A stretch of 64,000 nucleotides of DNA from Cellulomonas humilata. Lineage in GTDB: Bacteria; Actinomycetota; Actinomycetes; Actinomycetales; Cellulomonadaceae. Made by a program: the position numbers and the translations under genes. Position 1 is the first letter of the stretch; each line of letters opens with the position of its first letter. Shown one piece after another: positions 17,257-26,018 of the stretch. The stretch is from contig NZ_JAUSVB010000002.1 in NCBI RefSeq assembly GCF_030814415.1, forward strand, positions 682,001-746,000, read 5' to 3'. Under the pieces are notes generated by a model. It searched no databases, was not told the origin of the DNA, and saw nothing but the letters and a program-made list of their open reading frames with translations.

Positions 17257-17757
17257 ATGGCTGGTGCGATCACCCGCGGTGTACTTTTCGTGCACTCTGC
17301 ACCGCGCGCGCTGTGCCCCCACGTGGAGTGGGCGGCAGGCAACGTGCTGGGTTCACGCACCACCTTCGACTGGACGGCGCAGCCGGCCGGTCCCGGGTTC
17401 TACCGTGCTGAGCACTCGTGGCAGGGCGCGCAGGGCACCGGCGCGCGCCTGGCCTCGGCGCTGCGCGGCTGGGCCCACCTGCGCTACGAGATCACCGAGG
17501 AAGCCAGTCACGGTGTCGACGGCTCCCGCTGGAGCCACACGCCCGAGCTGGGGATCTTCCACGCCGCGACCGACGTGCACGGCAACATCGTGGTGCCCGA
17601 GGACCGCATCCGCGCCGCCCTGGAGCACTCCGCCGACCCCGTCCGCCTGCGCAGCGAGCTGGACCTCGCCCTCGGGCAGGCCTGGGACGACGAGCTGGAG
17701 CCGTTCCGCTACGCGGGAGCCGGGGCGCCGGTCCGCTGGCTGCACCGCGTGGGCTGA
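17257..17757 (+). CDS. DUF3145 family protein
   Basis: A 166-residue soluble protein of an actinobacteria-restricted family. It opens MAGAITRGVLFVHSAPRALC and includes HVEWAAGNVLG and ELGIFHAATDVHGNIVVPED. ATG 17257 follows CAGGAGGACGAC and is better than the upstream in-frame start. No catalytic motif or membrane segment is seen; the conserved His and Cys near the N-terminus are notable but unexplained. Function unknown. Confidence 0.88.
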   Translation: MAGAITRGVLFVHSAPRALCPHVEWAAGNVLGSRTTFDWTAQPAGPGFYRAEHSWQGAQGTGARLASALRGWAHLRYEITEEASHGVDGSRWSHTPELGIFHAATDVHGNIVVPEDRIRAALEHSADPVRLRSELDLALGQAWDDELEPFRYAGAGAPVRWLHRVG

Positions 17758-17892
17758 CCCGTACGCCTAATCGGTTCGCTCGCCCACTGGACGTTCACAG
17801 CGTGCGCCCGGCCGTGGACCCTAGCGTCCTGACCTGTCGCGCTGCGGCCGTACAGGCCGGGGCCAGGGGGACACGATGAGGGGACACCACGC

Positions 17893-18339
17893 ATGAGGAC
17901 GCCACGCAGGACCACGATCGCGCTCGTCTCGGGGGTGTCCGCAGTCGCTGCGCTCGCCTCGTGCAGCAGCGGAGGCGCGAGCCCGGACACCGCGGACGAC
18001 GCCGTCGAGCAGCCGGCCGAGACCGCCGCCGCCGAGGAGCCCGAGTACGCCGACGGGACCTACACGGCGACCGGCTCGTACGAGTCTCCCGCCGGACCGG
18101 AGACAGTCGGGGTCTCGATCACGCTCGCGGGCGGAGTGGTGACGGCCGTCGTGGTCACCCCGGAGGCGACCAACCCCGCCTCGCAGAAGTTCCAGACCCA
18201 GTTCGCCTCGGGCGTGGCCGACGCCGTCGTAGGGCAGCCGATCGAGGGCCTCGCCGTCGACACCGTCTCCGGCTCGTCGCTGACCCCCGACGGGTTCAAC
18301 GCGGCGGTCGCGGAGATCGCCGCGGATGCGCTCGCCTGA
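17893..18339 (+). CDS. FMN-binding lipoprotein (flavinylated electron carrier)
   Basis: A 148-residue exported lipoprotein. The signal peptide ends in lipobox LASC with lipidated C24. An acidic linker is followed by one FMN-binding domain (about 52-148). It contains a flavinylation motif of the D-x-x-S/T-G-A/S-S/T-x-T type, D123-TVSGSSLT, with S129 as the probable FMN acceptor. The domain start DGTYTATGSYES is typical. The gene overlaps apbE by 14 nt. ApbE would attach FMN covalently, and the RnfD-like/FNR protein would deliver electrons from cytosolic NAD(P)H. The final acceptor is not encoded nearby. Confidence 0.88.
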   Translation: MRTPRRTTIALVSGVSAVAALASCSSGGASPDTADDAVEQPAETAAAEEPEYADGTYTATGSYESPAGPETVGVSITLAGGVVTAVVVTPEATNPASQKFQTQFASGVADAVVGQPIEGLAVDTVSGSSLTPDGFNAAVAEIAADALA

Positions 18340-19189
18340 GGCGTCGTTCGACGCGATCGGCACCCACTGGTCGATCCACGTCGACGGGCCTCTGGACGTC
18401 GTCACGCTCGCCCGGGTCAGGTCCCGGATCGCGGCGTACGACGCCGTCTGGTCGCGGTTCCGCGACGACTCGGTGGTCGCTCGCATGTCGCGCGAGCCCG
18501 GGACGTACCGGCTGCCCGCGGAGGCCGGGTCCTTGCTCGACCTGTATGCCACGCTCGGGCGCTGCACCGACGGCGCCGTGTCGCCGCTGGTCGCACGGAG
18601 CCTGGTCCGGCTCGGGTACGACGCGGGCTACTCGTTGCGGCCGGCGGGCGAGCCTGAGCCGGCACCGGCGTGGGACGACGTGCTCGAGCGCGACGGCTGC
18701 ACGCTCGTCGTCCGCGAGCCGGTCCTGCTCGACGTCGGCGCCGCGGGCAAGGGTCAGCTGGTGGACCTCGTCGCGGCCGAGCTGCGGGACTGCGGGATCG
18801 AGGAGTACGTCGTCGACGCCGGCGGGGACCTGGTGAACCACGGCGGAGCTGCCTTCTGGGTGGCCCTCCAGCAGCCCGGTGACCCGACGCGGGCGATCGG
18901 CGTCATGGAGCTCGAGGGTGCCGCGCTGTGCGGGTCGGCCGTGGACCGCCGGGCGTGGGGGGACGGGCTGCACCACGTCGTCGACGCGCGCACGGGACGA
19001 CCGGCGCAGGACGTCGTCGCCACCTGGGTCGTCGCCGACACCGCGATGGTCGCGGACGGGTTGAGCACCGCGCACTTCTTCGCGGACCCCGACCGGCTGG
19101 AGGCCGCGTTCGACCACACCTACGTGCGGGTGCACGCGGACGGTCGGGTCCGCTACTCGCTCGGCCTGCCTGGGGAGCTGTTCGCATGA
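18326..19189 (+). CDS. apbE: FAD:protein FMN transferase
   Basis: A 287-residue ApbE homologue that transfers FMN from FAD to Ser/Thr of target proteins. Recognisable blocks are FDAIGTHWSIHV at the start, VSPLVARSLVRLGYD, DVGAAGKGQLVDLV (the D-G-K-G metal/FAD site), EYVVDAGGDLVNHG, and a C-terminal HHVVDARTGRPA with TAMVADGLSTAHFF. Unlike many ApbE proteins it has no signal peptide, so it may act on its target before or during export, or be exported otherwise. It overlaps both neighbours (14 nt and ATGA), which marks the FMN lipoprotein as its substrate. Confidence 0.92.
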   Translation: MRSPEASFDAIGTHWSIHVDGPLDVVTLARVRSRIAAYDAVWSRFRDDSVVARMSREPGTYRLPAEAGSLLDLYATLGRCTDGAVSPLVARSLVRLGYDAGYSLRPAGEPEPAPAWDDVLERDGCTLVVREPVLLDVGAAGKGQLVDLVAAELRDCGIEEYVVDAGGDLVNHGGAAFWVALQQPGDPTRAIGVMELEGAALCGSAVDRRAWGDGLHHVVDARTGRPAQDVVATWVVADTAMVADGLSTAHFFADPDRLEAAFDHTYVRVHADGRVRYSLGLPGELFA

Positions 19190-20703
19190 GCACGATCGAC
19201 GCCGTCCTCGGCCGCGTGACGATGTACCGGCTGGTCACGATCGCCCTCGGTGGCGTGCTCCTGGTCGCCCTGGCGCTGTCCGTCCTCGGCCCCGTGCAGC
19301 AGGACCCGGTCGCGGTCGCCGTCAGCGCGGCCGTCGCGCTGGGAGTCAGTGTGCTCGCCAGTCGAGTGTGCGGCGCCCTCTGGCGCACCCGCGTGCACAC
19401 CGAGTCGGCGGTCATCACGGGCCTGATCCTGGCGCTCCTGTTCTGGCCGGAGACCACACCCGCCGGGCTCGGCGTCGTCGCCCTGGCTGCCGCGCTCGCC
19501 GCGCTGTCCAAGTTCGTCGTGGCGGTCCGCGCGCGACACGTCCTCAACCCCGCCGCCGCGGGCGCGCTCGCTGCGGGTCTGCTGGTGCCGGTCTTCGGCG
19601 GCTTCGGGGCCACCTGGTGGGTGGCGACACCCGCCCTGCTGCCCGTCGTCGCCGTGGCTGCGCTAGTCGTCGTGCTGCGCACCCGTCGGTTCGCGCTCGT
19701 GGCCACCTACCTCGCCGTCGCGCTCGCCGTGCTCCTGCCTCGGCTCGTCGCCGCCGGTGCCGCCCCGCTCGACGCCCTCCTGACGGCCCTGCAGTCGTAC
19801 CCGCTCGTCTTCGCGGCCGGGTTCATGCTCACCGAGCCGCTCACCCTGCCGCCGCGCCGGTGGCAGCAGCTGTCCGAGGCTGCCCTGGTGGGCGCTCTGA
19901 CGGTCGTACCGTTCAGCGTCGGCGTCCTGTACGCCTCACCCGAGCTCGCGCTCGTCGTCGGCAACGTGCTGGCCTTCACGCTGGGTCAGCGCCGCGCCGT
20001 CCACCTGCGGGTGCGCGCCCAGCGGATGGTCACGCCGGGCATCCGTGAGGTCGCGTTCGCGTCCGACGACGCGGTGCGGTTCCGGCCCGGGCAGTGGATC
20101 GAGCTCCACGTCCCACACACGAGTGCCGACGCGCGCGGGTCGCGACGCGTGTTCTCGCTGGCCACCCCGCCCGACCACGCCGACGGGGTCGCAGTCGCGT
20201 TCCGGGTGACCGAGAGCCTCAGCTCGTTCAAGCAGGCGCTCAGCGCGCTGCCCGAGGGTGGCCTCGTGCGCGCGACCGGCGTCGGTGGCGACTTCGTCCT
20301 CCCCAAGGACCCGACGGTCCCGCTGCTGCTGGTCGCGGGAGGCATCGGCATCACCCCGTTCGTGAGCCAGCTGGCCGACCTCGCTCGGTCGGGTGCGCAG
20401 CGGGACGTCGTCGTGGTCCTGCTGCTCGGTCCGGGCGACGAGGCTCCGTACGCCGACGTGCTCGTCGACTCCGGGGCGCGCGTGGTCGTCGTGAGCCCGG
20501 AGCAGCCGCCCGCGATGCCGGAGTCGTGGGTGTTCGCCACCGGCCCGACGATCGACGCGACGACCCTCCAGGCGACCGTGCCCGACGCCGGACTCCGGGT
20601 CGCGTACGTCTCCGGGGGACCGGGCATGGTCGACCACTCGCGCCGCGTCCTGCGCCGCTCGGGTGTCCGCCGCATCCGCACGGACGCGTTCACCGGTTAC
20701 TGA
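19186..20703 (+). CDS. RnfD/NqrB-like membrane domain fused to ferredoxin-NAD(P)+ reductase
   Basis: A 505-residue fusion. Residues 1 to about 270 form eight to ten transmembrane helices with RnfD/NqrB marks: RHVLNPAAAGALAAG and the late FMLTEPLTLPP (compare MATDPVT in RnfD). The Ser/Thr-Gly-Ala-Thr flavinylation motif of RnfD/NqrB is not visible. The C-terminal 230 residues are an FNR-type reductase: FAD site RVFSLATPP after FRPGQWIELHV, NAD(P) site LLVAGGIGITPF, and the terminal AFTGY. It would oxidise cytosolic NAD(P)H and move electrons across the membrane to the FMN lipoprotein. ATGA coupling to apbE. Confidence 0.9.
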   Translation: MSTIDAVLGRVTMYRLVTIALGGVLLVALALSVLGPVQQDPVAVAVSAAVALGVSVLASRVCGALWRTRVHTESAVITGLILALLFWPETTPAGLGVVALAAALAALSKFVVAVRARHVLNPAAAGALAAGLLVPVFGGFGATWWVATPALLPVVAVAALVVVLRTRRFALVATYLAVALAVLLPRLVAAGAAPLDALLTALQSYPLVFAAGFMLTEPLTLPPRRWQQLSEAALVGALTVVPFSVGVLYASPELALVVGNVLAFTLGQRRAVHLRVRAQRMVTPGIREVAFASDDAVRFRPGQWIELHVPHTSADARGSRRVFSLATPPDHADGVAVAFRVTESLSSFKQALSALPEGGLVRATGVGGDFVLPKDPTVPLLLVAGGIGITPFVSQLADLARSGAQRDVVVVLLLGPGDEAPYADVLVDSGARVVVVSPEQPPAMPESWVFATGPTIDATTLQATVPDAGLRVAYVSGGPGMVDHSRRVLRRSGVRRIRTDAFTGY

Positions 20704-20710
20704 GCGAAGC

Positions 20711-20753
20711 GGCCCTGGGTGACGCAGAGGCTTGCTCCGCGTCACTCAGGGCC
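20711..20753. terminator. Bidirectional hairpin terminator
   Basis: GGCCCTGGGTGACGC (20711-20725) pairs with 20739-20753 over 15 bp with one wobble. It lies between the convergent flavin operon and fabF and probably ends both. Confidence 0.8.
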
Positions 20754-20826
20754 GGTTCGTCAGAGTCGTCGGTGTGCCCGGCCACGACCGTGGCGAGACG
20801 AGGACGGGCACGAGCCCGTCCGGTCG

Positions 20827-22074
20827 TCAGACCGAGGCGACAACCAGGGCGACGTTGTGGCCGCCGAAACCGAACGAGTTGTTGATCGCTGCGATGTCGC
20901 CGTCGCGCAGGGTGCGGGGCTTGTCGCGGACCAGGTCGAGGACCAGCTCGGGGTCGGGGTTGTCGACGTTGATCGTGGGCGGTGCCTGCCGGTCGCGCAG
21001 CGCGAGGATCGCGAAGATCGTCTCCAGCGCGCCGGCGCCGCCGAGCAGGTGGCCCGTCATCGACTTGGTGGCCGAGAGGGCCACGTGGTCGGCCTCGTCG
21101 CCCAGCAGGCCGCGGATCGAGCGAGCCTCGATGAGGTCACCCACCACCGTCGACGTCGCGTGCGCGTTGACGTGCACCACGTCGATGCGGGCGATCCCGG
21201 ACTCCTCGAGCGCGGCGCGCATCGCGCGGATCTGGCCTTCGCCGGACGGTTCGGGGGAGGTCATGTGGTAACCGTCGGCGGAGAGGCCGACGCCGGCGAT
21301 GCGTGCGTACACGCGGGCGCCGCGAGCGGCAGCGTGCTCGGCGCTCTCCAGGACGACCACACCGGCGCCGTCGCCCATGACGAACCCGTCGCGGTCGACG
21401 TCGTAGGGGCGCGAGGCCCCCTGGGGGTCGTCGTTGCGCAGCGAGAGCGTGCGCGACGCGGCGAACGCGGCCACGTTCATGGGGTGGATCGACGCCTCGG
21501 TGCCGCCGGCGATGACGATGTCGGCGCGTCCGCTGCGGATCATGTCGACGCCGTAGCCGATGGCCTCGGCGCCCGAGGCGCAGGCGGACACGACAGCGTG
21601 GGCTCCGGCGCGGGCGCCGAACTCGAGCGACACGTAGGCGGTCGGGGAGTTGGGCATGAGCATGGGCACCGTCATGGGCAGCACCCGTCGCGCGTTTCCG
21701 CTCGCGAGCAGGCTCTCCCACGCGTCCAGGATGGTGCGGATGCCGCCGATGCCGGAGGACACGACGGAGCCCAACCGGTCGTTGTCCACCTCGGGCGATC
21801 CGGCGTCGGCCCAGGCCTCGCGGGCGGCGATGATCGCGTACTGCGCCGACGGGTCCATCTTCTTCATCTCGGGCCGTGTCAGGGCCTCGGACGGGTCGAC
21901 CTTGATGGTGGCCGCGAACTCGACGGGCAGGCTGAACTTCTCGACCCAGTCGTTGTCGAAGCGCCGTGCGCCGGACTCGCCGTTCAGCGCTGCGGCCCAG
22001 GTGCTGGGGACGTCACCGCCGAGAGGCGTGGTGGCTCCCAGCCCGGTGACGACGACGTCGGGTACGTGACTCAT
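20827..22074 (-). CDS. fabF: 3-oxoacyl-ACP synthase II
   Basis: A 415-residue condensing enzyme for chain elongation in type II fatty acid synthesis. The Cys-His-His triad is in place: C165 in VVSACASG, H305 in VNAHATST and H342 in TKSMTGHLLGG. It is last in fabD-fabH-acpP-fabF, starting 85 bp after acpP. The operon is probably controlled by FasR from the dyad before fabD. Confidence 0.96.
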   Translation of the reverse strand: MSHVPDVVVTGLGATTPLGGDVPSTWAAALNGESGARRFDNDWVEKFSLPVEFAATIKVDPSEALTRPEMKKMDPSAQYAIIAAREAWADAGSPEVDNDRLGSVVSSGIGGIRTILDAWESLLASGNARRVLPMTVPMLMPNSPTAYVSLEFGARAGAHAVVSACASGAEAIGYGVDMIRSGRADIVIAGGTEASIHPMNVAAFAASRTLSLRNDDPQGASRPYDVDRDGFVMGDGAGVVVLESAEHAAARGARVYARIAGVGLSADGYHMTSPEPSGEGQIRAMRAALEESGIARIDVVHVNAHATSTVVGDLIEARSIRGLLGDEADHVALSATKSMTGHLLGGAGALETIFAILALRDRQAPPTINVDNPDPELVLDLVRDKPRTLRDGDIAAINNSFGFGGHNVALVVASV

Positions 22075-22159
22075 CGGTGCTCCAGATCTGCGGTCGAGAT
22101 GCTGTGAGAGGGGAGCCGGTCCCGGGCGACAAGCCCGGGACCGACCCGGTCGCGCAGGA

Positions 22160-22408
22160 TCAGGCCTGCGCGCCCGTGATGAACGTGACGGCGTCGCCGA
22201 CGGTGGCGAGGTTCTTGACCTCGTCGTCGGGGATGCGCACGTCGAACTTCTCCTCGGCGAGCGTGACGATCGTCATCATCGACAGCGAGTCGATGTCGAG
22301 GTCGTCGGTGAAGGACTTCTCGGGCAGGACGGAGTCCGTGGGCAGACCGGTCTCCTCGCTGACGATCTCGGCCAGTCCGGCCAGGATCTCCTGCTCGCTG
22401 TACGCCAT
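22160..22408 (-). CDS. acpP: Acyl carrier protein
   Basis: An 82-residue acidic four-helix protein with the phosphopantetheine site DLDIDSLSM; S41 carries the prosthetic group. It carries growing acyl chains between FabH, FabF and the reductases. The start follows GAGGAGAAACC. It is 75 bp after fabH in the fab operon. Confidence 0.97.
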   Translation of the reverse strand: MAYSEQEILAGLAEIVSEETGLPTDSVLPEKSFTDDLDIDSLSMMTIVTLAEEKFDVRIPDDEVKNLATVGDAVTFITGAQA

Positions 22409-22483
22409 CGGTTTCTCCTCGTGTCTGTTTCTGCGGTGTGGGGTCGGACGAACGGTACAACCGGGGGTCGTACCGCACGGGTG

Positions 22484-23488
22484 TCAGGGCAGGACGACGA
22501 CCTGCGCGGCGTAGACCAGGCCGGCTCCGAAGCCGATCTGCAGGGCGAGCGCGCCGCTGCTCACCTGACCCTCGCGCAGCAGCCGCTCGGTCGCCAGCGG
22601 GATCGACGCGGCGGACGTGTTGCCGGTCTCCGCGATGTCACGGCCGACGACGACCGAGGCCGGGAGCTTGAGGGTCTTGATCATCTGGTCGATGATCCGC
22701 ATGTTCGCCTGGTGCGGGATGAAGGCCTCGATCTCGTCGGCCCTCACCCCGGCTGCGTCCAGCGCCTTCTGCGCGACGGGGGCCATCTGCCAGACGGCCC
22801 ACTTGTAGACGCTCTGGCCCTCCTGGCGCAGCGTGGGCCAGCCGAGGCCCTCGTCACGCGTGGCGAGCCAGGAGTGCGTCTGCCGGATGGCCTGGGCCTG
22901 GCTGCCGTCCGAGCCCCAGATGGTCGGGCCGATGCCGGGCGTGTCGGAGGGGCCGATGACGACCGCCCCGGCGCCGTCGCCGAGCAGGAACGAGATCGAC
23001 CGGTCCGTCGGGTCGACCAGCTCGCTCATCTTCTCGGCGCCGATCACCAGCACGTTGCGGGCCGTGCCGGCACGGACCAGCGCGTCGGCCTGCCCGATGC
23101 CGTAGCAGTACCCGGCGCACGCGGCCGAGATGTCGAACGCGGCTGCCGGTGTGGCGCCGATGCGGTCGGCGATGATCGCCGCACCCGCAGGCGTCTGGTG
23201 GAAGTAGGTGACCGTCGACAGGATGACCACGTCGATGTCGGCACCCGTGAGGCCGGCGTTCTCGAGCGCGGCCTTCGCGGCGCCCTCGGCGAGGTCGAGC
23301 ACGTCGGTGCCCGCCTCGGCGCGGCGGCGAGTGATGATGCCGGTCCGCTGGCGGATCCACTCGTCCGAGGAGTCGATAGGGCCGATCAGCTCGTCGTTGG
23401 GGACGACCCGCTCGCCGCGGACGCCTCCGATGCCCAGGATGCGGGTGTGGGCCGGGCCGGTGGCCTGCGTCAGAGTGGGACGGGTCAC
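22484..23488 (-). CDS. fabH: 3-oxoacyl-ACP synthase III
   Basis: A 334-residue initiation enzyme condensing acyl-CoA with malonyl-ACP. The catalytic triad is C124 (SAACAGYCYG), H259 (IPHQANMRIID) and N290 (ETGNTSAASIP). GTG 23488 is chosen because it overlaps the fabD stop as GTGA and AGGAGA lies seven to eight bases upstream; the much longer open frame upstream is a shadow. In actinobacteria this enzyme also selects branched primers, which sets membrane lipid type. Confidence 0.95.
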   Translation of the reverse strand: MTRPTLTQATGPAHTRILGIGGVRGERVVPNDELIGPIDSSDEWIRQRTGIITRRRAEAGTDVLDLAEGAAKAALENAGLTGADIDVVILSTVTYFHQTPAGAAIIADRIGATPAAAFDISAACAGYCYGIGQADALVRAGTARNVLVIGAEKMSELVDPTDRSISFLLGDGAGAVVIGPSDTPGIGPTIWGSDGSQAQAIRQTHSWLATRDEGLGWPTLRQEGQSVYKWAVWQMAPVAQKALDAAGVRADEIEAFIPHQANMRIIDQMIKTLKLPASVVVGRDIAETGNTSAASIPLATERLLREGQVSSGALALQIGFGAGLVYAAQVVVLP

Positions 23489-24462
23489 GACGACTTCTCC
23501 TGGTGGCTCTCGGGGGTTCCGGTGTGCCGACGGACGAGGTCGCGCGCGGCGTCCAGGTCGGCTGGGGTCTTGACGGCGACCGTCTCGACCCCGGGCAGCG
23601 TACGCCGGGCCAGCCCCGTGAGCACCCCTCCGGGGGCCACCTCCAGCAGCCCGCTGACCCCGAGCGCCTGGAGCGTGGACTGGCACAGGTCCCAGCGGAC
23701 GGGGTTGGCCACCTGCGCGACGATCAGCTCGAGCGCCCGCGCGCCGGACGCTGCGACGCTGCCGTCGGAGTTGGTCAGCAGGGGCACCATCGGCTCGCCG
23801 GGGGTGACGCCGTCGGCCGCGGCACGCAGCTCGGCGACGGCGGGCGCCATGTGCTCGGTGTGGAACGCACCCGCCACCTGCAGCGCGATGACGCGGGCGC
23901 GGGCCGGGGGAGCGGCGGCGAACGCGGCCAGGGCGTCGAGCGTGCCCGCCGCGACCACCTGGCCGCCGCCGTTCACGTTCGCGGGCACCAGGCCGTGCTC
24001 CGCGAGGGAAGCGAGCACCTCGTCGGGGTCTCCGCCGAGCACCGCGCACATGCCGGTCGGGGTCGTCGCCGCGGCGCGGGCCATCGCGGCACCGCGCACC
24101 GACACGAGCCGCAGGGCCTCGTCGTCGGTCAGCACGCCCGCGATCGCGGCAGCGGCGAGCTCGCCGACGGAGTGCCCTGCGGTGGCGCCGACCACCCGCT
24201 GTGCAGCGATGTCGAGGGCGTCGTCGGGGTCGAGATCGAGGACGGCACGCAGGCTCGCCAGGGCCGACGCGACGAGCAGCGGCTGCGCCACGGCGGTGTC
24301 CCGGATGGTGTCGGCGTCCGACGTGGTGCCGTGGGCGACGAGATCGAGGCCGGTCGTGCGGGAGGCCCGCGCGATCGACTCGGCGACGGACGGCAGCTCG
24401 AGCCACGGGGCGAGCATGCCGGGGGACTGGGCGCCCTGACCGGGGCAGACGACGACGAGCAC
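23485..24462 (-). CDS. fabD: Malonyl-CoA:ACP transacylase
   Basis: A 325-residue transacylase supplying malonyl-ACP. It has the oxyanion motif PGQGAQ at the N-terminus, active-site S98 in GHSVGE and H201 in GAFHTEH. GTG 24462 gives the family's normal N-terminus (LVVVCPGQG), though no strong ribosome site is visible. It is first in fabD-fabH-acpP-fabF and lies 111 bp after fasR, with a TTGT-N9-ACAA dyad 68 bp upstream of its start. Confidence 0.95.
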   Translation of the reverse strand: MLVVVCPGQGAQSPGMLAPWLELPSVAESIARASRTTGLDLVAHGTTSDADTIRDTAVAQPLLVASALASLRAVLDLDPDDALDIAAQRVVGATAGHSVGELAAAAIAGVLTDDEALRLVSVRGAAMARAAATTPTGMCAVLGGDPDEVLASLAEHGLVPANVNGGGQVVAAGTLDALAAFAAAPPARARVIALQVAGAFHTEHMAPAVAELRAAADGVTPGEPMVPLLTNSDGSVAASGARALELIVAQVANPVRWDLCQSTLQALGVSGLLEVAPGGVLTGLARRTLPGVETVAVKTPADLDAARDLVRRHTGTPESHQEKSS

Positions 24463-24529
24463 CCGACCACTCTGCCTGGCCGAGCCGGTCGACCCGCCTC
24501 ACGGCGTGCACCAACCTTCTCGGACGCCC

Positions 24530-24546
24530 TTGTGCGACTCCTACAA
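24530..24546. promoter_or_regulatory. Candidate FasR operator at fabD
   Basis: TTGTGCGACTCCTACAA is an imperfect 17-nt dyad (TTGT-NN-GA-C-TC-NN-ACAA), 68 bp upstream of fabD. The same TTGT-N9-ACAA architecture occurs before fasR at 25907-25923. Confidence 0.6.
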
Positions 24547-24573
24547 CGCGCCGAGCCCGTCGACGTGCATGGG

Positions 24574-25884
24574 TCAGCGCGCGCCGGCGGCCGGCGGAGG
24601 CGTCACGGCGTCGAGCCGACCGAGCGCCAGCGCCGTCTGCAGCACGTACGACTCGCGGGCGTCCAACGGGTCCCAGCCGGTCACGTCGGCCACCCGGCGC
24701 AGGCGGTAGCGCACGGTGTTGGGGTGCACGTACAGCGTGCGTGCGGCCGCCTCGAGCGAGCGCCCGGTGCCCAGGTAGGCGGACACGGTCTCGAGCAGGG
24801 AACCCTGGCTGGCCGCCAGCGGCGCGTAGGCCTGCGCGACGAGCGTCCGGCGCGCGGTGACGTCCCCGATGAGCACGCGCTCCGGCAGCAGCTCGTCCGC
24901 CTGGACCGGGCGGGGAGCCTGCTCCCACGCGGGTGCCGCGACGAGCCCGGACAGCGCGGCCCGCGCGGACCGGGCGGAGTCGGTGAGGTCACCGACCACC
25001 GGTCCGATCACCACGGGTCCCGGGCCGAACCGCGGCAGGAGCGTCCCGGCCGCCGCCAGCAGGTCACCCTCGCCGCCCAGGAACACGACGAGCCGGTCGC
25101 CCTGGATGCCGACCAGGGCGTCGTCGGCTGCGCGGCGGGTCGCGCGACGGAGCTCGGCGGCGCGGACGTCGTCGAGCGCGGACGTCGTCGTCCCGACCAT
25201 GACCAGCGTGGATCCCCGTCCGCTCCACCCGAGCGCGGCGATCCGGGAGCGCAGGGCGTCGTCGACGTCACCGCGCACGAGGGCGTCCACGACGAGGGCT
25301 TCGAGGCGGGCGTCCCAGGCGCCGCGGACCTCGGCGGCGCGGGCGTAGACCTCGGCGGCGGAGAACGCGACCTCCCGGGAGTAGCGCAGCACGGCCTCGC
25401 GCACCTCGCGCTCGTCGCCCGGGGCGGCGAGCCGGTCGCTGTGGGTCTCGACCACGTCCACGACGACGCGGACCAGCTGGAGGGTGTGCTGCAGGGAGAT
25501 GGACCGCGTGAGCTCGGGCGGGGCGGCAGCGAAGATGTCGCCGACCCCGTGCGGCGGGCGGGTGGGCTCCGCGAACCAGGTGACGAACGCCGTGATCCCC
25601 GCCTGCGCCACCAGGCCCACCCACGAGCGGTCCTCGGCCGGCAGCGCGCGGTACCACTCGAGGTCGTCGTCGAGCCGCCGCATGGCCGCGGCGGACAGCA
25701 GCCCGGCGCTGTCGCGCACCCGGCGCTGCGTCTCCGGGCCGCCACGCGCCTCGAGCACCGGTGCGCGCAGGCGCGCAGGCGCCGAGCGGCGGGTCCGGCT
25801 CGGCGTCGGCGACGGGTCCGGCGGCTCAGGCCGATCGGGCGCAGCGGCGGGGGCGGAGCCCTTCCCGCCCAGGGTGCTGGACAT
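24574..25884 (-). CDS. fasR: PucR-family regulator of fatty acid synthesis (FasR)
   Basis: A 436-residue regulator directly upstream of fabD, the position of FasR in Streptomyces and mycobacteria. The C-terminal HTH_30 is clear: LLETVSAYLGTGRSLEAAAR, then TLYVHPNTVRYRLRRVADVTG. The middle is a GGDEF-like helical effector region; the first 50 residues are Pro/Arg-rich and disordered. ATG 25884 is chosen: a TATGCT -10 box lies exactly six bases upstream and no ribosome site is present, so the mRNA is probably leaderless. FasR homologues control fab transcription in response to long-chain acyl-CoA. The TTGT-N9-ACAA dyad at 25907-25923 suggests autoregulation. Confidence 0.88.
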   Translation of the reverse strand: MSSTLGGKGSAPAAAPDRPEPPDPSPTPSRTRRSAPARLRAPVLEARGGPETQRRVRDSAGLLSAAAMRRLDDDLEWYRALPAEDRSWVGLVAQAGITAFVTWFAEPTRPPHGVGDIFAAAPPELTRSISLQHTLQLVRVVVDVVETHSDRLAAPGDEREVREAVLRYSREVAFSAAEVYARAAEVRGAWDARLEALVVDALVRGDVDDALRSRIAALGWSGRGSTLVMVGTTTSALDDVRAAELRRATRRAADDALVGIQGDRLVVFLGGEGDLLAAAGTLLPRFGPGPVVIGPVVGDLTDSARSARAALSGLVAAPAWEQAPRPVQADELLPERVLIGDVTARRTLVAQAYAPLAASQGSLLETVSAYLGTGRSLEAAARTLYVHPNTVRYRLRRVADVTGWDPLDARESYVLQTALALGRLDAVTPPPAAGAR

Positions 25885-25890
25885 GGGCCG

Positions 25891-25896
25891 AGCATA
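25891..25896 (-). promoter_or_regulatory. -10 box TATGCT of leaderless fasR promoter
   Basis: Minus-strand TATGCT followed by CGGCCC and ATG 25884. Confidence 0.6.
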
Positions 25897-25906
25897 GGGT
25901 CCGGCC

Positions 25907-25923
25907 TTGTGGGAAGTCGACAA
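25907..25923. promoter_or_regulatory. Candidate FasR operator at fasR
   Basis: TTGTGGGAAGTCGACAA, a TTGT-N9-ACAA dyad about 10 bp upstream of the fasR -10 box, in the spacer/-35 region, where binding would affect RNA polymerase. Confidence 0.55.
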
Positions 25924-26006
25924 AGGCCGGCCCTCGGCGACGATCGAGTCGGCCCGACCGGATTGTGAGGTACGTCGTCAAAAGGGTGTGGTCCGCCCCC
26001 AGCGGA

Positions 26007-26012
26007 TAGGGT
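26007..26012 (+). promoter_or_regulatory. -10 box TAGGGT of leaderless promoter
   Basis: TAGGGT followed by six bases and ATG 26019; no Shine-Dalgarno sequence is present. Confidence 0.5.
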
Positions 26013-26018
26013 CGCGTC

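Noticed and set aside
22484..24928. 814-residue minus-strand frame, considered as a fused fabD/fabH or polyketide protein
   Set aside because: Only the part from GTG 23488 matches FabH. Upstream it runs out of frame through fabD as Arg-rich shadow, and fabD has its own intact frame.
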